DNA of 64,000 nucleotides, taken from positions 318,926 to 382,925 of the forward strand of contig CAUYUJ010017849.1 in the NCBI GenBank assembly GCA_963575745.1. The letters run 5' to 3'. Shown here one piece after another: positions 44,690 through 54,548 of this stretch (position 1 is the first letter of the stretch; the number at the start of each line of letters is the position of its first letter). This DNA is from Prorocentrum cordatum. Lineage: Eukaryota; Sar; Dinophyceae; Prorocentrales; Prorocentraceae. A program made the position numbers and the translations under genes. The notes under the pieces were generated by a model. It saw only the letters and a program-made list of their open reading frames with translations, was not told the origin of the DNA and searched no databases.

Positions 44690-45055
44690 TTTCCTCGCCC
44701 TCATCATCATCGACATCATCATCTTCAGTACCATCAACATCGTTACCCTCATCACAGTCATCATCGTCACATCCTCATCGTCAACATCGCCATCATTGTC
44801 CTCCACATCACCATCGCCATCATCATCAGTAACAAAACCATCATCATGCCCTCATCCCCCTGCTCATCCGAATCAGCATCAGCATCATCGGCAGCATCGT
44901 CATCATCGTCATCATCAGCATCGTCATCAGCATTGTCACCACCATCATCATCATCAACAACATCATCATCATCATCACCATCGTCATCCTCATCATCATC
45001 GTTACCATCATCCTCGTCATCCTCATCCTCGTCATAGTCCTCATCATCACCCTCG
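44690..45055. repeat. CAT/TCA microsatellite
   Basis: Degenerate (CATCAT)n and (CATCGTCAT)n, giving poly-His, poly-Ser or poly-Asp/Met artefact frames. Similar in unit to the GAT block at 53.0-54.0 kb. Confidence 0.85.
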
Positions 45056-45299
45056 GGCGTTTCGCCGACTACGTGAACGTCGAGGGCGCGTGCCTTCAAG
45101 GCCACCGCCCGCCGCCGCCGGGCTGGGAAAGGGGATTGGGGGGAAAAGAGAAGGGCAAGGGCGAGGGGGAGGAGGGGGGGAAAAGATGAGCTGGAGAAGT
45201 GGGAGAGGGAGGGGGAAGGAAAAGGGAGAAGAACCTAGAGGAGGAGCAGGGGCAGGAGCCAGAGCACAGAGCAGGAGGTTAGAGAAGGGAGAAGGACGG

Positions 45300-45885
45300 G
45301 CGAAGAGGAGTAGGAGGGGGAGGGAGGGGAGGAGGAGGAGGAGGATGGAGGAGGAGGAGGAGGAGGAGGGAGAGGAGGCCAAAGCAGACGATGCGCACGT
45401 CGCCATGTCCCGCAGGTCGCGGCGACGGCCTGGTGCCGTCGCCGCGTCGATGATTGGCCAAGCACGGGCACGGGCACGGGCGCGGGCGACGGCCTGGCGC
45501 CGTCGCCGCGACGGGCGAGAGCACGGGCGTCGGCCCGGGCTGGACGGGCGTCGGGCTGGGCCGGACCGGGCCGGGCCGAGAGCACGGGCGTCGATAACGA
45601 TTGGGCCGGGCGGGCGTCGATAACGATTGGGCCGGGCGGCCGATTGGGCCCTCGAGAGGCCCCAGGCAGGGGCCCAGGGCCCCCTCGAGAGGCCAGTTGC
45701 TGGACATCCTCATCCTCCTCGTCTTCCTCCGCCTCCTCCTACTCCTCATCCTACTCCTTTTCCTCCTCCTCCTCCCTCCTCTTGTTCCTCTGCCTTCTCC
45801 TCGTCCTCGTTCTCCTCCTCCTCCTCCTCCTCCTCCTCCTTCTCCTCCTCCTTCTCCTCCTCCTCATATGCCTCCTCCTCCTCGG
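45300..45885. repeat. GGA run, GC hairpins and CCT run
   Basis: (GGA)n 45330-45372; two hairpin-forming near-palindromes GCGACGGCCTGGTGCCGTCGC-like at 45420-45440 and 45487-45507; direct repeat GGGCGTCGATAACGATTGGG at 45587 and 45611; CTCGAGAGGCC twice at 45651 and 45692; then (CCT)n 45715-45885, which abuts the stop codon of the gene at 45903. Confidence 0.75.
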
Positions 45886-45902
45886 CATTGGCAGAGGCTC
45901 AA

Positions 45903-47396
45903 TCAGGCCTCCGCCGAGTCGGCGGGGCTGTCCTCCACCGCCGCCTGGATATTATCCTGGCCGTCGTCGGCGCTGAACTTGGCCCTCTTCTTCGCCCCGT
46001 CGTCGCCTCCCGCGAGCTTGTTCAACTTTGCTGCCAACCGTTTTTTCTCTGACGAGGCTTTGGCCTTGGCCTTCGACTTCTTTGCTGGAGCTCCCCCCTT
46101 CTTGGCGCTGGCCTTGGCCTTCGACTTCTTTGCTGGAGTCTCGATGGCACCATCGTCGGCAGCTTCTTCATCTGGGTCGTCCTCTGCCTCCTCCTCATCA
46201 TCTTCCTGCTCTTGTTCGTCATCCTCGGCGCACTCATTGCCATCATGGCCCTCGTCATCGTGCGGCTCGCCCTTCTCCGCGAAGAGGGCCGCCGACGCAG
46301 GCTGGTAGATCGGCGATCCTTCCTGTTGAATGATCTCCCACGTCTTTGTCTCCAGGAACTCGATGACAGCCGTCTTGTGCGCCTCTGTGAGGCAGAACCC
46401 TATGTACGGCAACTTGTGAACGACGCAATACAGCGCCCTGCCCCCGGTGCCAACCGTCAAGTCGACGTGGCCGACAGCTGGCCACGAGTGAGATACTTCG
46501 GAATCCAGAACCAGGGGATGGCAGTGGTAGAACGGAGGCTCCTTCCCGTCGCCGTAGTCAGGTTTGTCGGTCTTATCCTTCGTCGCGCCCCCAACTGCGA
46601 TATTCGCAGCCTTGCCGATGATCTCCTTCACCTGCTCCGTCGGCACACGTAACATGTCATCTGAGTTGTTCCACTTGGCGGCCTGGATGTATCCAATGAT
46701 CTCCCCCTGGTTTGTTCCCTCGAAATACTTGTGGTCTTTGCCAATCACGCGCGAGGCTGAGGCAGCAATCAAGGATAAGTGCTCGACCTGGGCCACTGGC
46801 CCCACGCTCCCACGGTTACGGGACAATCGAAGTCTCAACGATTTCTCACTGTACATACATTTTACCACTCTCGAAGACTTCGTCATGGCAGCCCCCTCGA
46901 CGTTCGTGAAGGGCTTCCCGGTGAGCTGCACATCGTTGCCGTGCTTCATGCCGTCGTAAATCACGTACAGGTCGCCGTCCTTGAGCGCCTCTGCGGTGCC
47001 GCCGCGTGCCCGGATAGCGGCCCCGATCATCTTCACAGCGTGGCCGCCCGCGTTCCTCAATGGCGGAACCCTGATGTGTGGTTGTGAGTTCGCACGGCCA
47101 GCTACTTTTGGATCATAAGTGATATGCACGAAAGAGTTGCCAATCTTGTTGCCCCGATCATCGTGATCGATGTCCCCGGTGACCGTTGCCACGTTGCTCT
47201 CTGCGATGAGGGCGCTGACTTGCTGGTCGGTGTTGGGCTCCACCTCCAGCCTGATAGTGCTCACCAGGCGCTTGGCGTAGTTCTGGAACCTCACCAGCTT
47301 GCTCTGCTTGTCCTCCGACATCGGCTTGGCCGGGGCCATGTGGGCAAACTTCACAAGGTCAAGATTGGCGTCATCGTCGGCTGGCGGCCTCAGAAT
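45903..47396 (-). CDS. Terminal exon, unknown protein with acidic tract and H1-like basic tail
   Basis: Continuous minus-strand reading of about 497 codons ending at a TGA beside a CCT tract. It starts after CTCTAG (47397-47398 as the AG), so I read it as an internal-acceptor exon; the first ATG inside is at MAPAKP (near 47339). The N-terminal two thirds is globular-looking (RLVSTIRLEVEPNTDQQVSA, IRVPPLRNAGGHAVKMIG, EIIGYIQAAKWNNSDDMLRV, GGRALYCVVHKLPYIGFCLT) with no family I recognise. Then comes a roughly 40-residue Asp/Glu tract (EQEQEDDEEEAEDDPDEEAA) and a Lys/Ala/Ser tail with two PAKKSKAKA-type repeats, resembling histone H1 tails and likely nuclear and nucleic-acid-binding. It may be the 3' exon of the gene starting at 55412. 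Confidence 0.65.
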   Translation of the reverse strand: MLRPPADDDANLDLVKFAHMAPAKPMSEDKQSKLVRFQNYAKRLVSTIRLEVEPNTDQQVSALIAESNVATVTGDIDHDDRGNKIGNSFVHITYDPKVAGRANSQPHIRVPPLRNAGGHAVKMIGAAIRARGGTAEALKDGDLYVIYDGMKHGNDVQLTGKPFTNVEGAAMTKSSRVVKCMYSEKSLRLRLSRNRGSVGPVAQVEHLSLIAASASRVIGKDHKYFEGTNQGEIIGYIQAAKWNNSDDMLRVPTEQVKEIIGKAANIAVGGATKDKTDKPDYGDGKEPPFYHCHPLVLDSEVSHSWPAVGHVDLTVGTGGRALYCVVHKLPYIGFCLTEAHKTAVIEFLETKTWEIIQQEGSPIYQPASAALFAEKGEPHDDEGHDGNECAEDDEQEQEDDEEEAEDDPDEEAADDGAIETPAKKSKAKASAKKGGAPAKKSKAKAKASSEKKRLAAKLNKLAGGDDGAKKRAKFSADDGQDNIQAAVEDSPADSAEA

Positions 47397-47504
47397 CTAG
47401 AGTGAACCAAACATGATCGACCCACAAACCCGGAAAGGAATATAGAAACGCAAGGCGTGGCAACGTTTCAAAGACAATTGATTGGACGATGGGCGCATGC
47501 GATG

Positions 47505-48350
47505 CTGAATGTGTCGGTCTTGATGTACTGTGCCGAGGGCTGTGCGATGCTACGCCGTGCTGAACTGCGATGTGCCGTGCCGCGTTGTGGATCGAGTCAT
47601 CCTTGGTATCCGAGCCCTGACCGGACTGATCATCTGATCTGGACCTTAAGCTCGAGCTGCCTGAGCAGATGGTAGCTGCCCCAGAACTCTTCGACAGAAG
47701 GGGCATGCCAGGAGGACGCGCCGCGGAACGCCCCGGGGAACGCGCCAGGCGACGTGCCAGGCACGTGCCATGGGGCCGCACCGCGGGACGTGCCCAGGGG
47801 GCGCGCTACGGAACGTGCCAGTGGACGTGCCGCGGGACGCGCCAGGAGACGCGCCGCGCGACGCGCCAGGCAGATTCGCCACGGAACGCGCCAGAGAACG
47901 TGCCAAAATGCAATGTTGAGAGCATCGATCTTAGATGATGTACCGTGCCGACGTTGTGCTTTGATGGGCCGTGATCCATGCCACGACTGTGCTCTATATA
48001 GCGTTGTGGATCGAATCCTTTGTGCATCGAGCCTTGACCGAACTGATTTGGATTTTGAGCTCAAGCTGCCTCAGCACGTGGTAGCTGCCCCAGAAATAAT
48101 CGACAGGGGGGCATGCCAGGAGGGCGCGCCGCGGAACGTGCCAAGGAACGCGCCGGGCGACGTGCCAGGGGACGCGCCATCAATGGGCACGCGCCGCGGG
48201 ACGTGCCAAGGGGACGCGCTACGGAACATGGGCGTGCCGCGGGACGCGCCAGGGGGGCTCGCCACGGGACGTTCCGCAGAACGTGCCAGGCAACATGCCA
48301 GGTTGCAATGGTAAGGGTATCGATATTGATGTGCCGTGCCAAGGGCTGTG
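47505..48350. repeat. About 420-bp tandem repeat containing a 12-15 bp subrepeat
   Basis: Larger unit: TGTGGATCGAGTCATCC at 47586 and its partner at 48006; GGTAGCTGCCCCAGAA at 47668 and 48080; TGATGTACTGTGCC-like at 47521, 47934 and 48326. Inside each unit lies a run of GACGTGCCGCGGGACGCGCC-type subrepeats (47710-47905 and 48110-48300). It would lie in an intron if the minus-strand exons around it belong to one gene. Confidence 0.85.
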
Positions 48351-48790
48351 CTGTGCCTGGGCGACCTGGACACGTGAAAAAACACGCGTTTCGCTCAAGA
48401 CGTTTTCAGCGCATCATCATGCTAGACATCCGCATCGGCAAATGGACACGTACAAACAAGCGTCTCGATCGAGACGTCCTCGACACATCCGCATGCTAGA
48501 CATCCGCCTGGGCGACCCGGACACGTGAAAACAAGCGTCTGGTTTGAGACATCCCCAACAAATCCCCATGCTAGACATCAGCCTGGGCAACCTGGAGGCG
48601 TGAAACCAAGCGTCTCGCTCGAGAGATCCTCAAGACCTGGGCACGTAAAAACGAGCATGTCACTTGAGAGATCCTCTGAATTCAGGCCCCCAGGAGAGGA
48701 CAATATATAACACAACACAAATCCTCAACAACTTCTGCGACCACCAGCGTTTCGCTCGAGACATCCTCAAACTTGAATTCGCCTGCCCAC
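48350..48790. repeat. About 75-bp tandem repeat
   Basis: Units begin near 48355, 48431, 48507 and 48582, with shortened ones at 48635 and 48745. Landmarks: GGGCGACCTGGACACGTGAA, AAGCGTCTCGCTCGAGAC and CATGCTAGACATCC. It follows directly on the 420-bp repeat. Confidence 0.85.
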
Positions 48791-49489
48791 CTCGACCTGG
48801 ATATTCATCGCAGAAGTTAGCCGGCCCACCTCAAGTCAAACCCAGGGGTAAACCATCTAAAAGAGAACTTTAGGACGGTGCCTTTTCCGGGAAAAACTCA
48901 TCCCCCCGCCTTCCTCCGGCCATCCCCCCTTGCGCCCACCTGCTCTTTATCCAGGGCCCCAGGGCCGCTCGACAGACAATGTGCAATTCAAACGGTTTTT
49001 CAGGGTGACCTTAAGTAAAAACAATTGCGACACCGGCGTGGTCCGAGAAGCTCCCCCGCTACGATTCGGGTTCGCATCTCACGAAATTTGCGTTCGCCGC
49101 CCACGTCAGAACCCGACCGGACAGAGACCAGACGCCACCCCCCCTTCGGGCTCGCGAGACGACCACCTTGCGATCCATGTTTCACTCTCTGTCTCTTTTC
49201 ATTGTCATGCATGTCATTTTGGTCGCCGTCACCCCTCCACCTCCTCGACGTCGTCTTCCTCATCGCCCTTATTATGTCTTTCCGTCTCCTCCCACACTGG
49301 CGCCCCAACGCCGACTCCTACTGCCCGCGGGCATCCAAGATAGCCCAGGGGATCTCAAGAGGGCCCTGGATAATTTCCCATGAGAGGGGGAGGGATAGGG
49401 ATCGAGAGAAACCAGCCGGCCTCCAGGAGGACTCCGAAACAAAATCCAGAGGGCCCATCGAAAGGGCACATTGGGGGGGACTGACTGTG

Positions 49490-50104
49490 ACGTCACCTCC
49501 TCTCCCGAAGCTGAGCGTGGCGCTCGCTGTCCAGGCTCGACACATCGACGGCGGGCGCGCTCGTCTTCTCAACTGGAGGCTCTGGGGGCTCGCCGGACAT
49601 CGCTTTCTCCTGTTCGTACTTCTCAACCACAATGTCCAGCATATCTGAAATCCCTGCAATGGAAATCGCATCGGCTGGTGTTTTTTGTTTTTCACGTGGC
49701 CCATTAGGATGTCGTCGTCCTTCTCATTGCTGTAGATCAACATCTCAACAACGCTGAAATACTCCTCCGCGGAGTCTGGCCACCCGCACCTCCAGGTCTG
49801 CGGGGGCGTCGTGGCATCACGCGGGTACCCCATCTTCTCCCGGTAAGTCGTGAAAGAGCCCAAAACGTTATGAACGGCATCACGGATCGCAGGTTTCCAT
49901 GGTGTGTGAGAATTGGCCCAATCTTCCAAAGTTTTGAGGAGCTCCTTTTTGAAAAGACAGAGGTGGACCAGGCCCTTGCCGTTGAAGCCAGGCACGGTAC
50001 CCTTGCACTCCCTCAGAGAAATCCCCTTGGTCAAGATACCGCACTTGTGCATGTCCCAGACCCGGCGACCCTTTGGAGGGCAGGCGTGCGTCAACATTAT
50101 GCCC
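49490..50104 (-). CDS. Internal exon, unknown family, with homopolymer frameshift
   Basis: After an acceptor-like CCTTAG (AG at 50105-50106), the minus-strand reading is coherent: IMLTHACPPKGRRVWDMHKC, LLKTLEDWANSHTPWKPAIR, KMGYPRDATTPPQTWRCGWP and EEYFSVVEMLIYSNEKDDD. At an A6 run (T6 at 49681-49686 on plus) it must shift by one base to continue as TPADAISIAGISDMLDIVVE, EKYEQEKAMSGEPPEPPVEK and SSLDSERHAQLREE, then a donor-like GAG/GTGACG near 49490. One A is missing relative to the protein, either a real lesion or a sequencing error. No family recognised. Likely the exon before 45903-47396. Confidence 0.5.
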
Positions 50105-50461
50105 CTAAGGATGCAAGCGCACTTGAACGCCCCAAAAAAAAAACGCACACGATCGGCGACCCTAAGACGAAAGTTTGGTCCGGGCCCAAAGGCCTGCCCA
50201 AAGACCCCAAGGTTTCTTCTGAGACCCAAAGGCTATGTTCCAATACCTCATGGCAATTCTTAAGGGGCATGGATGTGATCCGAGGTGTTATTTCCCAGAG
50301 CTCCGGACTATCAAAAGTGTTATTGAAATCGTTCCCCAATCAGCCCTTGCCCACGTCGGGGCCCTAGCAGGTTCGCGTGGTTAGGGGTGCGGGTGGCCGA
50401 TTTTGGTGGCCAGCCCGGTGTTTGGACGGTGCCCGGGGGTGCCCGGGTGCCCTGGGGTACC

Positions 50462-50710
50462 CGGAGGTGCCCGGTAACCCTATAGTTTGATAGCCCTATA
50501 GCCTTATAGCCATATAGCCCGAATAGCCCTATGCACCATATAACCCTATAGCCTGATAGCCCTATAGCCTTATAATAATATAGCCATAATATAGCCATAT
50601 AGCCCGATAGTTTTATAGCCGTGTAGCCCTCTAGCCCTATAGCCCCATAGTTCTGTAGCCATACAATAGCCCTATAACTCTATAGCTCCGTAGCCATATA
50701 GTCTTAAAGC
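50462..50710. repeat. CCCTATAG short-repeat block
   Basis: About two dozen degenerate copies of AGCCCTATAGCC-like 9-17 base units (variants TAGCCATATAGCC, GCCTTATAGCC). GGCTATAGCC is palindromic, so the block can fold on itself. A GGTGCCCGGG-type block lies just left (50425-50475). Confidence 0.85.
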
Positions 50711-50999
50711 ATATCTGATGGGTTCCTTTCCCCCAGTATCATTCGGCTATTTCAAGCCAGGGGTCGGTCTAAGAGAAAGGATCACAGTTGGGATCGTTCG
50801 ACTATGTATTGCAATGGTATCAGGCCAGCGCCTCCGATCCGGAAACGCTTCCAACGCGACCTGTCCGGTGGAAAGGGATGTCGCATGGGGGCGAGGCAGT
50901 AGGTTGAAGCGTTGGAGAAGGAAATGCATGGGTCACAGACGAGGGTGGAGGTAGGGAGAAGGAAGGTCGAGGACGAGGGGCGCGACGATTGTGGGAACG

Positions 51000-51549
51000 G
51001 CATAGGCGGCCCGGCGCAGGATGAAGGGCCAGCAAGGATGGGAAAGGCAAGGAGAAGGGAAGCGGAGGAGGAGAAGGAGAAGGAGGACGATGAGGAGGAG
51101 GAGGTGGAGGAGGAGAAGGAGGAGGAGGAGGAGCATGCGCAGGGAAACGGAGCGATGGGCGTGGGGGGGGCGCACGATGAGTGAACGGGGCGGGGAGGAA
51201 GGGGGATCGAGAAGGAAAAGAGAGGGGGAGGGGGGGGGGGGGCAGGAAATTGGGGGGGAAGGCGCGGGGGGTGCAGGAAGGAGAAGAGAGCTCGGGGAAC
51301 GGTGACAACGGCTAGATGTCGGAGGACGAGGACGAGGGAGGAGGAGGAGAAGGAGTAGGAGGAGAAGGCGAAGGAGGAGGGGGGGGGAGGAGGGGGGGGG
51401 GGCATGAAAGGGGTAGGAGGCGGGAAAGATGCAGAGCGGAGATGGAGGGGGAGGACGAGGAGGAAGAGGAGGGGGAAGAAGAGGAGGGAGGCGGAGAAGG
51501 AGGAGGAGAGAGGGGGATGGGGGAAGAGGAGGAAGGTGAGGATGATGAC

Positions 51550-51586
<37 letters not shown>

Positions 51587-51710
51587 GTGATGATGATGGG
51601 GAGGAGGAGAAGGAGAAGGAGGAGGACGAGGGGAGGAGGAAGAGGAGGAGAAAGAAGAGGAGAAGGAGGAGGAGAGGGAGGAAGAGAAGTGGGTGGGGGG
51701 GGGAGGGTGG
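51000..51710 (+). repeat. GGA and GAT microsatellites with G-runs
   Basis: (GGA)n and (AGG)n from 51065 to 51700, G-runs at 51230-51242 and 51379-51402, and (GAT)n at 51540-51596. No gene. Confidence 0.85.
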
Positions 51711-51746
51711 AATGTCGATTTCGGGCAGAAGGGGCGGCGAAGCCGT

Positions 51747-51843
51747 TCAGATGTTCAAGAATGTCCATTTGATATTGTCACGGGAACATGCTTTGGATAT
51801 GATCGCCTGCACTTTCGAGTGGCCGTCGATGGGGTTACCCTTG
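51747..51843 (-). CDS. Candidate short exon, unknown family
   Basis: After an acceptor-like CCCCAG (AG at 51844-51845) the minus strand reads KGNPIDGHSKVQAIISKACS followed by RDNIKWTFLNI, then a TGA at 51747-51749. About 31 residues with good protein texture in a region otherwise of microsatellite. If it is an internal exon it must splice before the TGA. Could be a chance frame. Confidence 0.35.
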
Positions 51844-52069
51844 CTGGGGCGCAACGCTAGCAGGGCCCTCGGGCCGCCCATGTTTCGGACGCCGGGGTAC
51901 GATTACAAACAAAAAACAAAACCTGCGATGTTTGTTCCCCCGAGGGCCGCTTTTGGATGACGATGTGAGATCATCAGTCGGGCAAGTTTGACCTTCGATC
52001 GAAGTCCAGACGGTCACCCTGGGGCCGCGTCGAATGCCCAAAATCTAACAGTCCCTGGGCCGGGGCATA

Positions 52070-52180
52070 TCAATCCTTCGGGTCGTTGTCCATGTCCTGG
52101 AAGCCCTTCGCCACCTCTGGGATCGACAGAACGCGATCCGCGAACGTGACCACTGTGTCGACGAAGTCCTTGCTCACTGC
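52070..52180 (-). CDS. Candidate short exon, unknown family
   Basis: After CCCCCAG (AG at 52181-52182) the minus strand reads AVSKDFVDTVVTFADRVLSI followed by PEVAKGFQDMDNDPKD, then TGA at 52070-52072: 36 residues, amphipathic then acidic. It lies between the ATG exon at 54549-55412 and the exon at 49490-50104 on the same strand. It may be an internal exon of that gene or the last exon of a separate transcript. Confidence 0.4.
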   Translation of the reverse strand, partial: AVSKDFVDTVVTFADRVLSIPEVAKGFQDMDNDPKD

Positions 52181-52689
52181 CTGGGGGCAGGGCAACGACC
52201 AATCAAGTCATCGAGTTTGGTGGGCGTTAAATTTTGAAACTGAGCCACATGTATGTTGCACATGCGCGGCGTCGTTGCGTGCAACATGGTGTGTTTGGGT
52301 CGTCGCATAGAGATGCGCATGATTGTGCGCGTATGCAAATGTGGGATTCAGTGTCGTTGGGAACGCGCGTGCTTGGCCATGGGAATGCGCGCGCGTATGC
52401 GTGCAAGACGGCGTTCACAAAACCGCCACCCCCACCATGCATGCGCGCGCCGCCCATCTCAGACGTTGTTGTCACAGCCGCCGACCCCCTACCATCTGCG
52501 CCTTGCCTGCCCAAACAACCCCCAGGAGGGCCCAACAGGCCCCCGAGAAATCCACTGACCCTCCTGAAACCGAATGGGAGCCTTAAGACCAGTCAAATGA
52601 TACCCCCAAGTTGTGCCTCATCAGATCCCAACGTACAATCGAAAGCTCAGCGGTCCACGACGCAGGCTGTGGCGAGATTGACCGAAGGC

Positions 52690-52790
52690 CCTGAATATAT
52701 ATGTATATATATACATATACATATATATACATATGTATATAAATCTCTCTCTCTATATATACATATATATATATGTATATATATATATGA
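52690..52790. repeat. TATATACA microsatellite
   Basis: Alternating TATATA/ACATAT with a CTCTCTCT insert at 52746. No gene between 52200 and 53050. Confidence 0.9.
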
Positions 52791-53049
52791 TGCACACCCA
52801 TAGATCGGAGGTGAGGGGGTAAGATCGATGTGGAACCGAGAGCCCCCCTACAGGGAAATCAGTTTCGGTTTCGTATTCGCGCGCGCCGTGCACGCGGGCG
52901 AGGCGAAAGTTGCGTGGGCGGGCGAGAAATAAGTCTCTTGTAGTTGAGGCGCGGCCATATCAAAAGTCTCCCTTCTGGCAACCGGTGCCCCGCGGACTCC
53001 CGCTCGAGGGCCGGTGGCGCGCGGTGCCCCGACGGTGCCCCGCCGGTGC

Positions 53050-54255
53050 CCCGTCGGATGATGAGGGCGATGATGATGATGGTGATGGTGGTGGTGATGA
53101 TGATGGTGTCTCGATGACGATGATGATGATGTTGACGATGTTGACGGTGATGGATATGATGATGGTGCCCCGATGATGATGACGATGTTGATGGCGATGA
53201 TGTTGCTGATGATGATGGTGCCCTGATGATGATGGTGATGCTGTTGTTGACCTTGATTATGTTGATGGTGATCGGATGAATTGATGACGATGGTGGTGAA
53301 GATGATGATGACGATGGCGGTGTCCTGATGATGATGATAATGATAAGGCTGATGATGATGCTGTTGATGATGATGGAGATGATGGTATCACGAGGATGCG
53401 GATGATAATGATGACGGTAGTGACAATGATGGTGTCCCGGTGATGATGATGTAAATGATGAGAATGGTGAAGAGGTGATGATGAGTTTGATGATGGTGCC
53501 ACCATGATTGTGATGAAGATGCCAACGTGGATGATGATGATGATGGCGTCCCGATGAGGTTGACGATGATGGTGATGATGAGGATGGTGGCGATGATCTG
53601 ATGATGGTGTTCCGATGATGATTATGTTGATGCTGCTGATGCTGATAATGATGATGAGGATGATGCTGATGGTGTCCCAGTGATGATGATGATGTTAATG
53701 ATGTTGCTCGTGATCACGATATTGAGCTGATGATGGTAGTGTTCCGATGATGCTGATGGTGCCCCGATGATGAAGTTGATGATGATGGTGGTGGTGACGA
53801 TGATGGTGTCCCGATGATGACGATGCTGATTTTGGTGATGATGATGGCTGATGAGGGTGATGATATGTGGTTGATGAGGGTGATTGATGATAAGTATTGA
53901 TGCTGATTTTGGTGATGGTAATGATGTCGATGATGATGGTGATGAGGTGATGAGGGTGTCCCGATAATGATGATGATGAAGATGTTGACGACGATGATGT
54001 TGATGATGATGATCACAGTGATTTCGAGGTCGATAGTGGGATCGAAGCTTAGACCGAATGTGAGATCGATTGTGAGATCGATAGTGTAATCGATAGTGAG
54101 ATCGATTGTGATATCGATAGTCGGATCGATTGTGAGATCGAATGAAATAGATCTAGTGAGATCGATTGCGAGATCGATCGAGTGAGATCGATCGAGCGAG
54201 ACCGATAGTGAGATCGATAGAGAGATCGGTAGTGAGACCGATCGAGTGAGATGCT
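53050..54255 (+). repeat. GAT minisatellite, then GATCGATAGTGA repeat
   Basis: 53050-54010: degenerate (GAT)n punctuated more than ten times by a box GATGGTGTCCCGATGATGAT (variants GTGCCCC, GTGTTCC), spaced irregularly at about 40-100 bases. 54020-54255: units of GATCGATAGTGAGATCGATT, about 18-20 bases, at least eleven copies. It lies just downstream of the stop at 54549 on the minus strand and may be intronic. Confidence 0.9.
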
Positions 54256-54548
54256 GGTTCATCCCCCCCGAACCTCCTTATCGCCCGAAGGGTGGTCGTA
54301 TAGCAACACGCAAGGATCTGGTGGTCACGAGGCGGAAGGGGGGCCGGCGATTGCGCCCGACGCAGGTTGAACGGGCCTTCGAAGTCGAGTTGCCGATGCG
54401 AGACATCGAGGCGCCTCGCATCCACCAGAGGAGTGGGGTCAGGGGTGGGGACGGCGAAGCCAGGGTGAGGTTTGGAGGGGCAAGAAGGAGTGGGTTTCGA
54501 GAGGCTGGCAGGGGAGGACGAGAACGATGGATCGGTGAGGGTGCGATT

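Noticed and set aside
44457-45623. 388-codon plus-strand ORF
   Set aside because: Runs through CAT and GGA microsatellites; His/Ser/Arg low complexity only.
45860-45910. SL-like GGCTCAA after a CCT tract at 45893
   Set aside because: Only the last bases match. The intervening spacing is wrong, and it is antisense to the end of a supported gene.
50782-51960. Long frames on both strands around 51-52 kb
   Set aside because: GGA microsatellite translation. Only the short, well-textured minus-strand pieces at 51747 and 52070 were kept.
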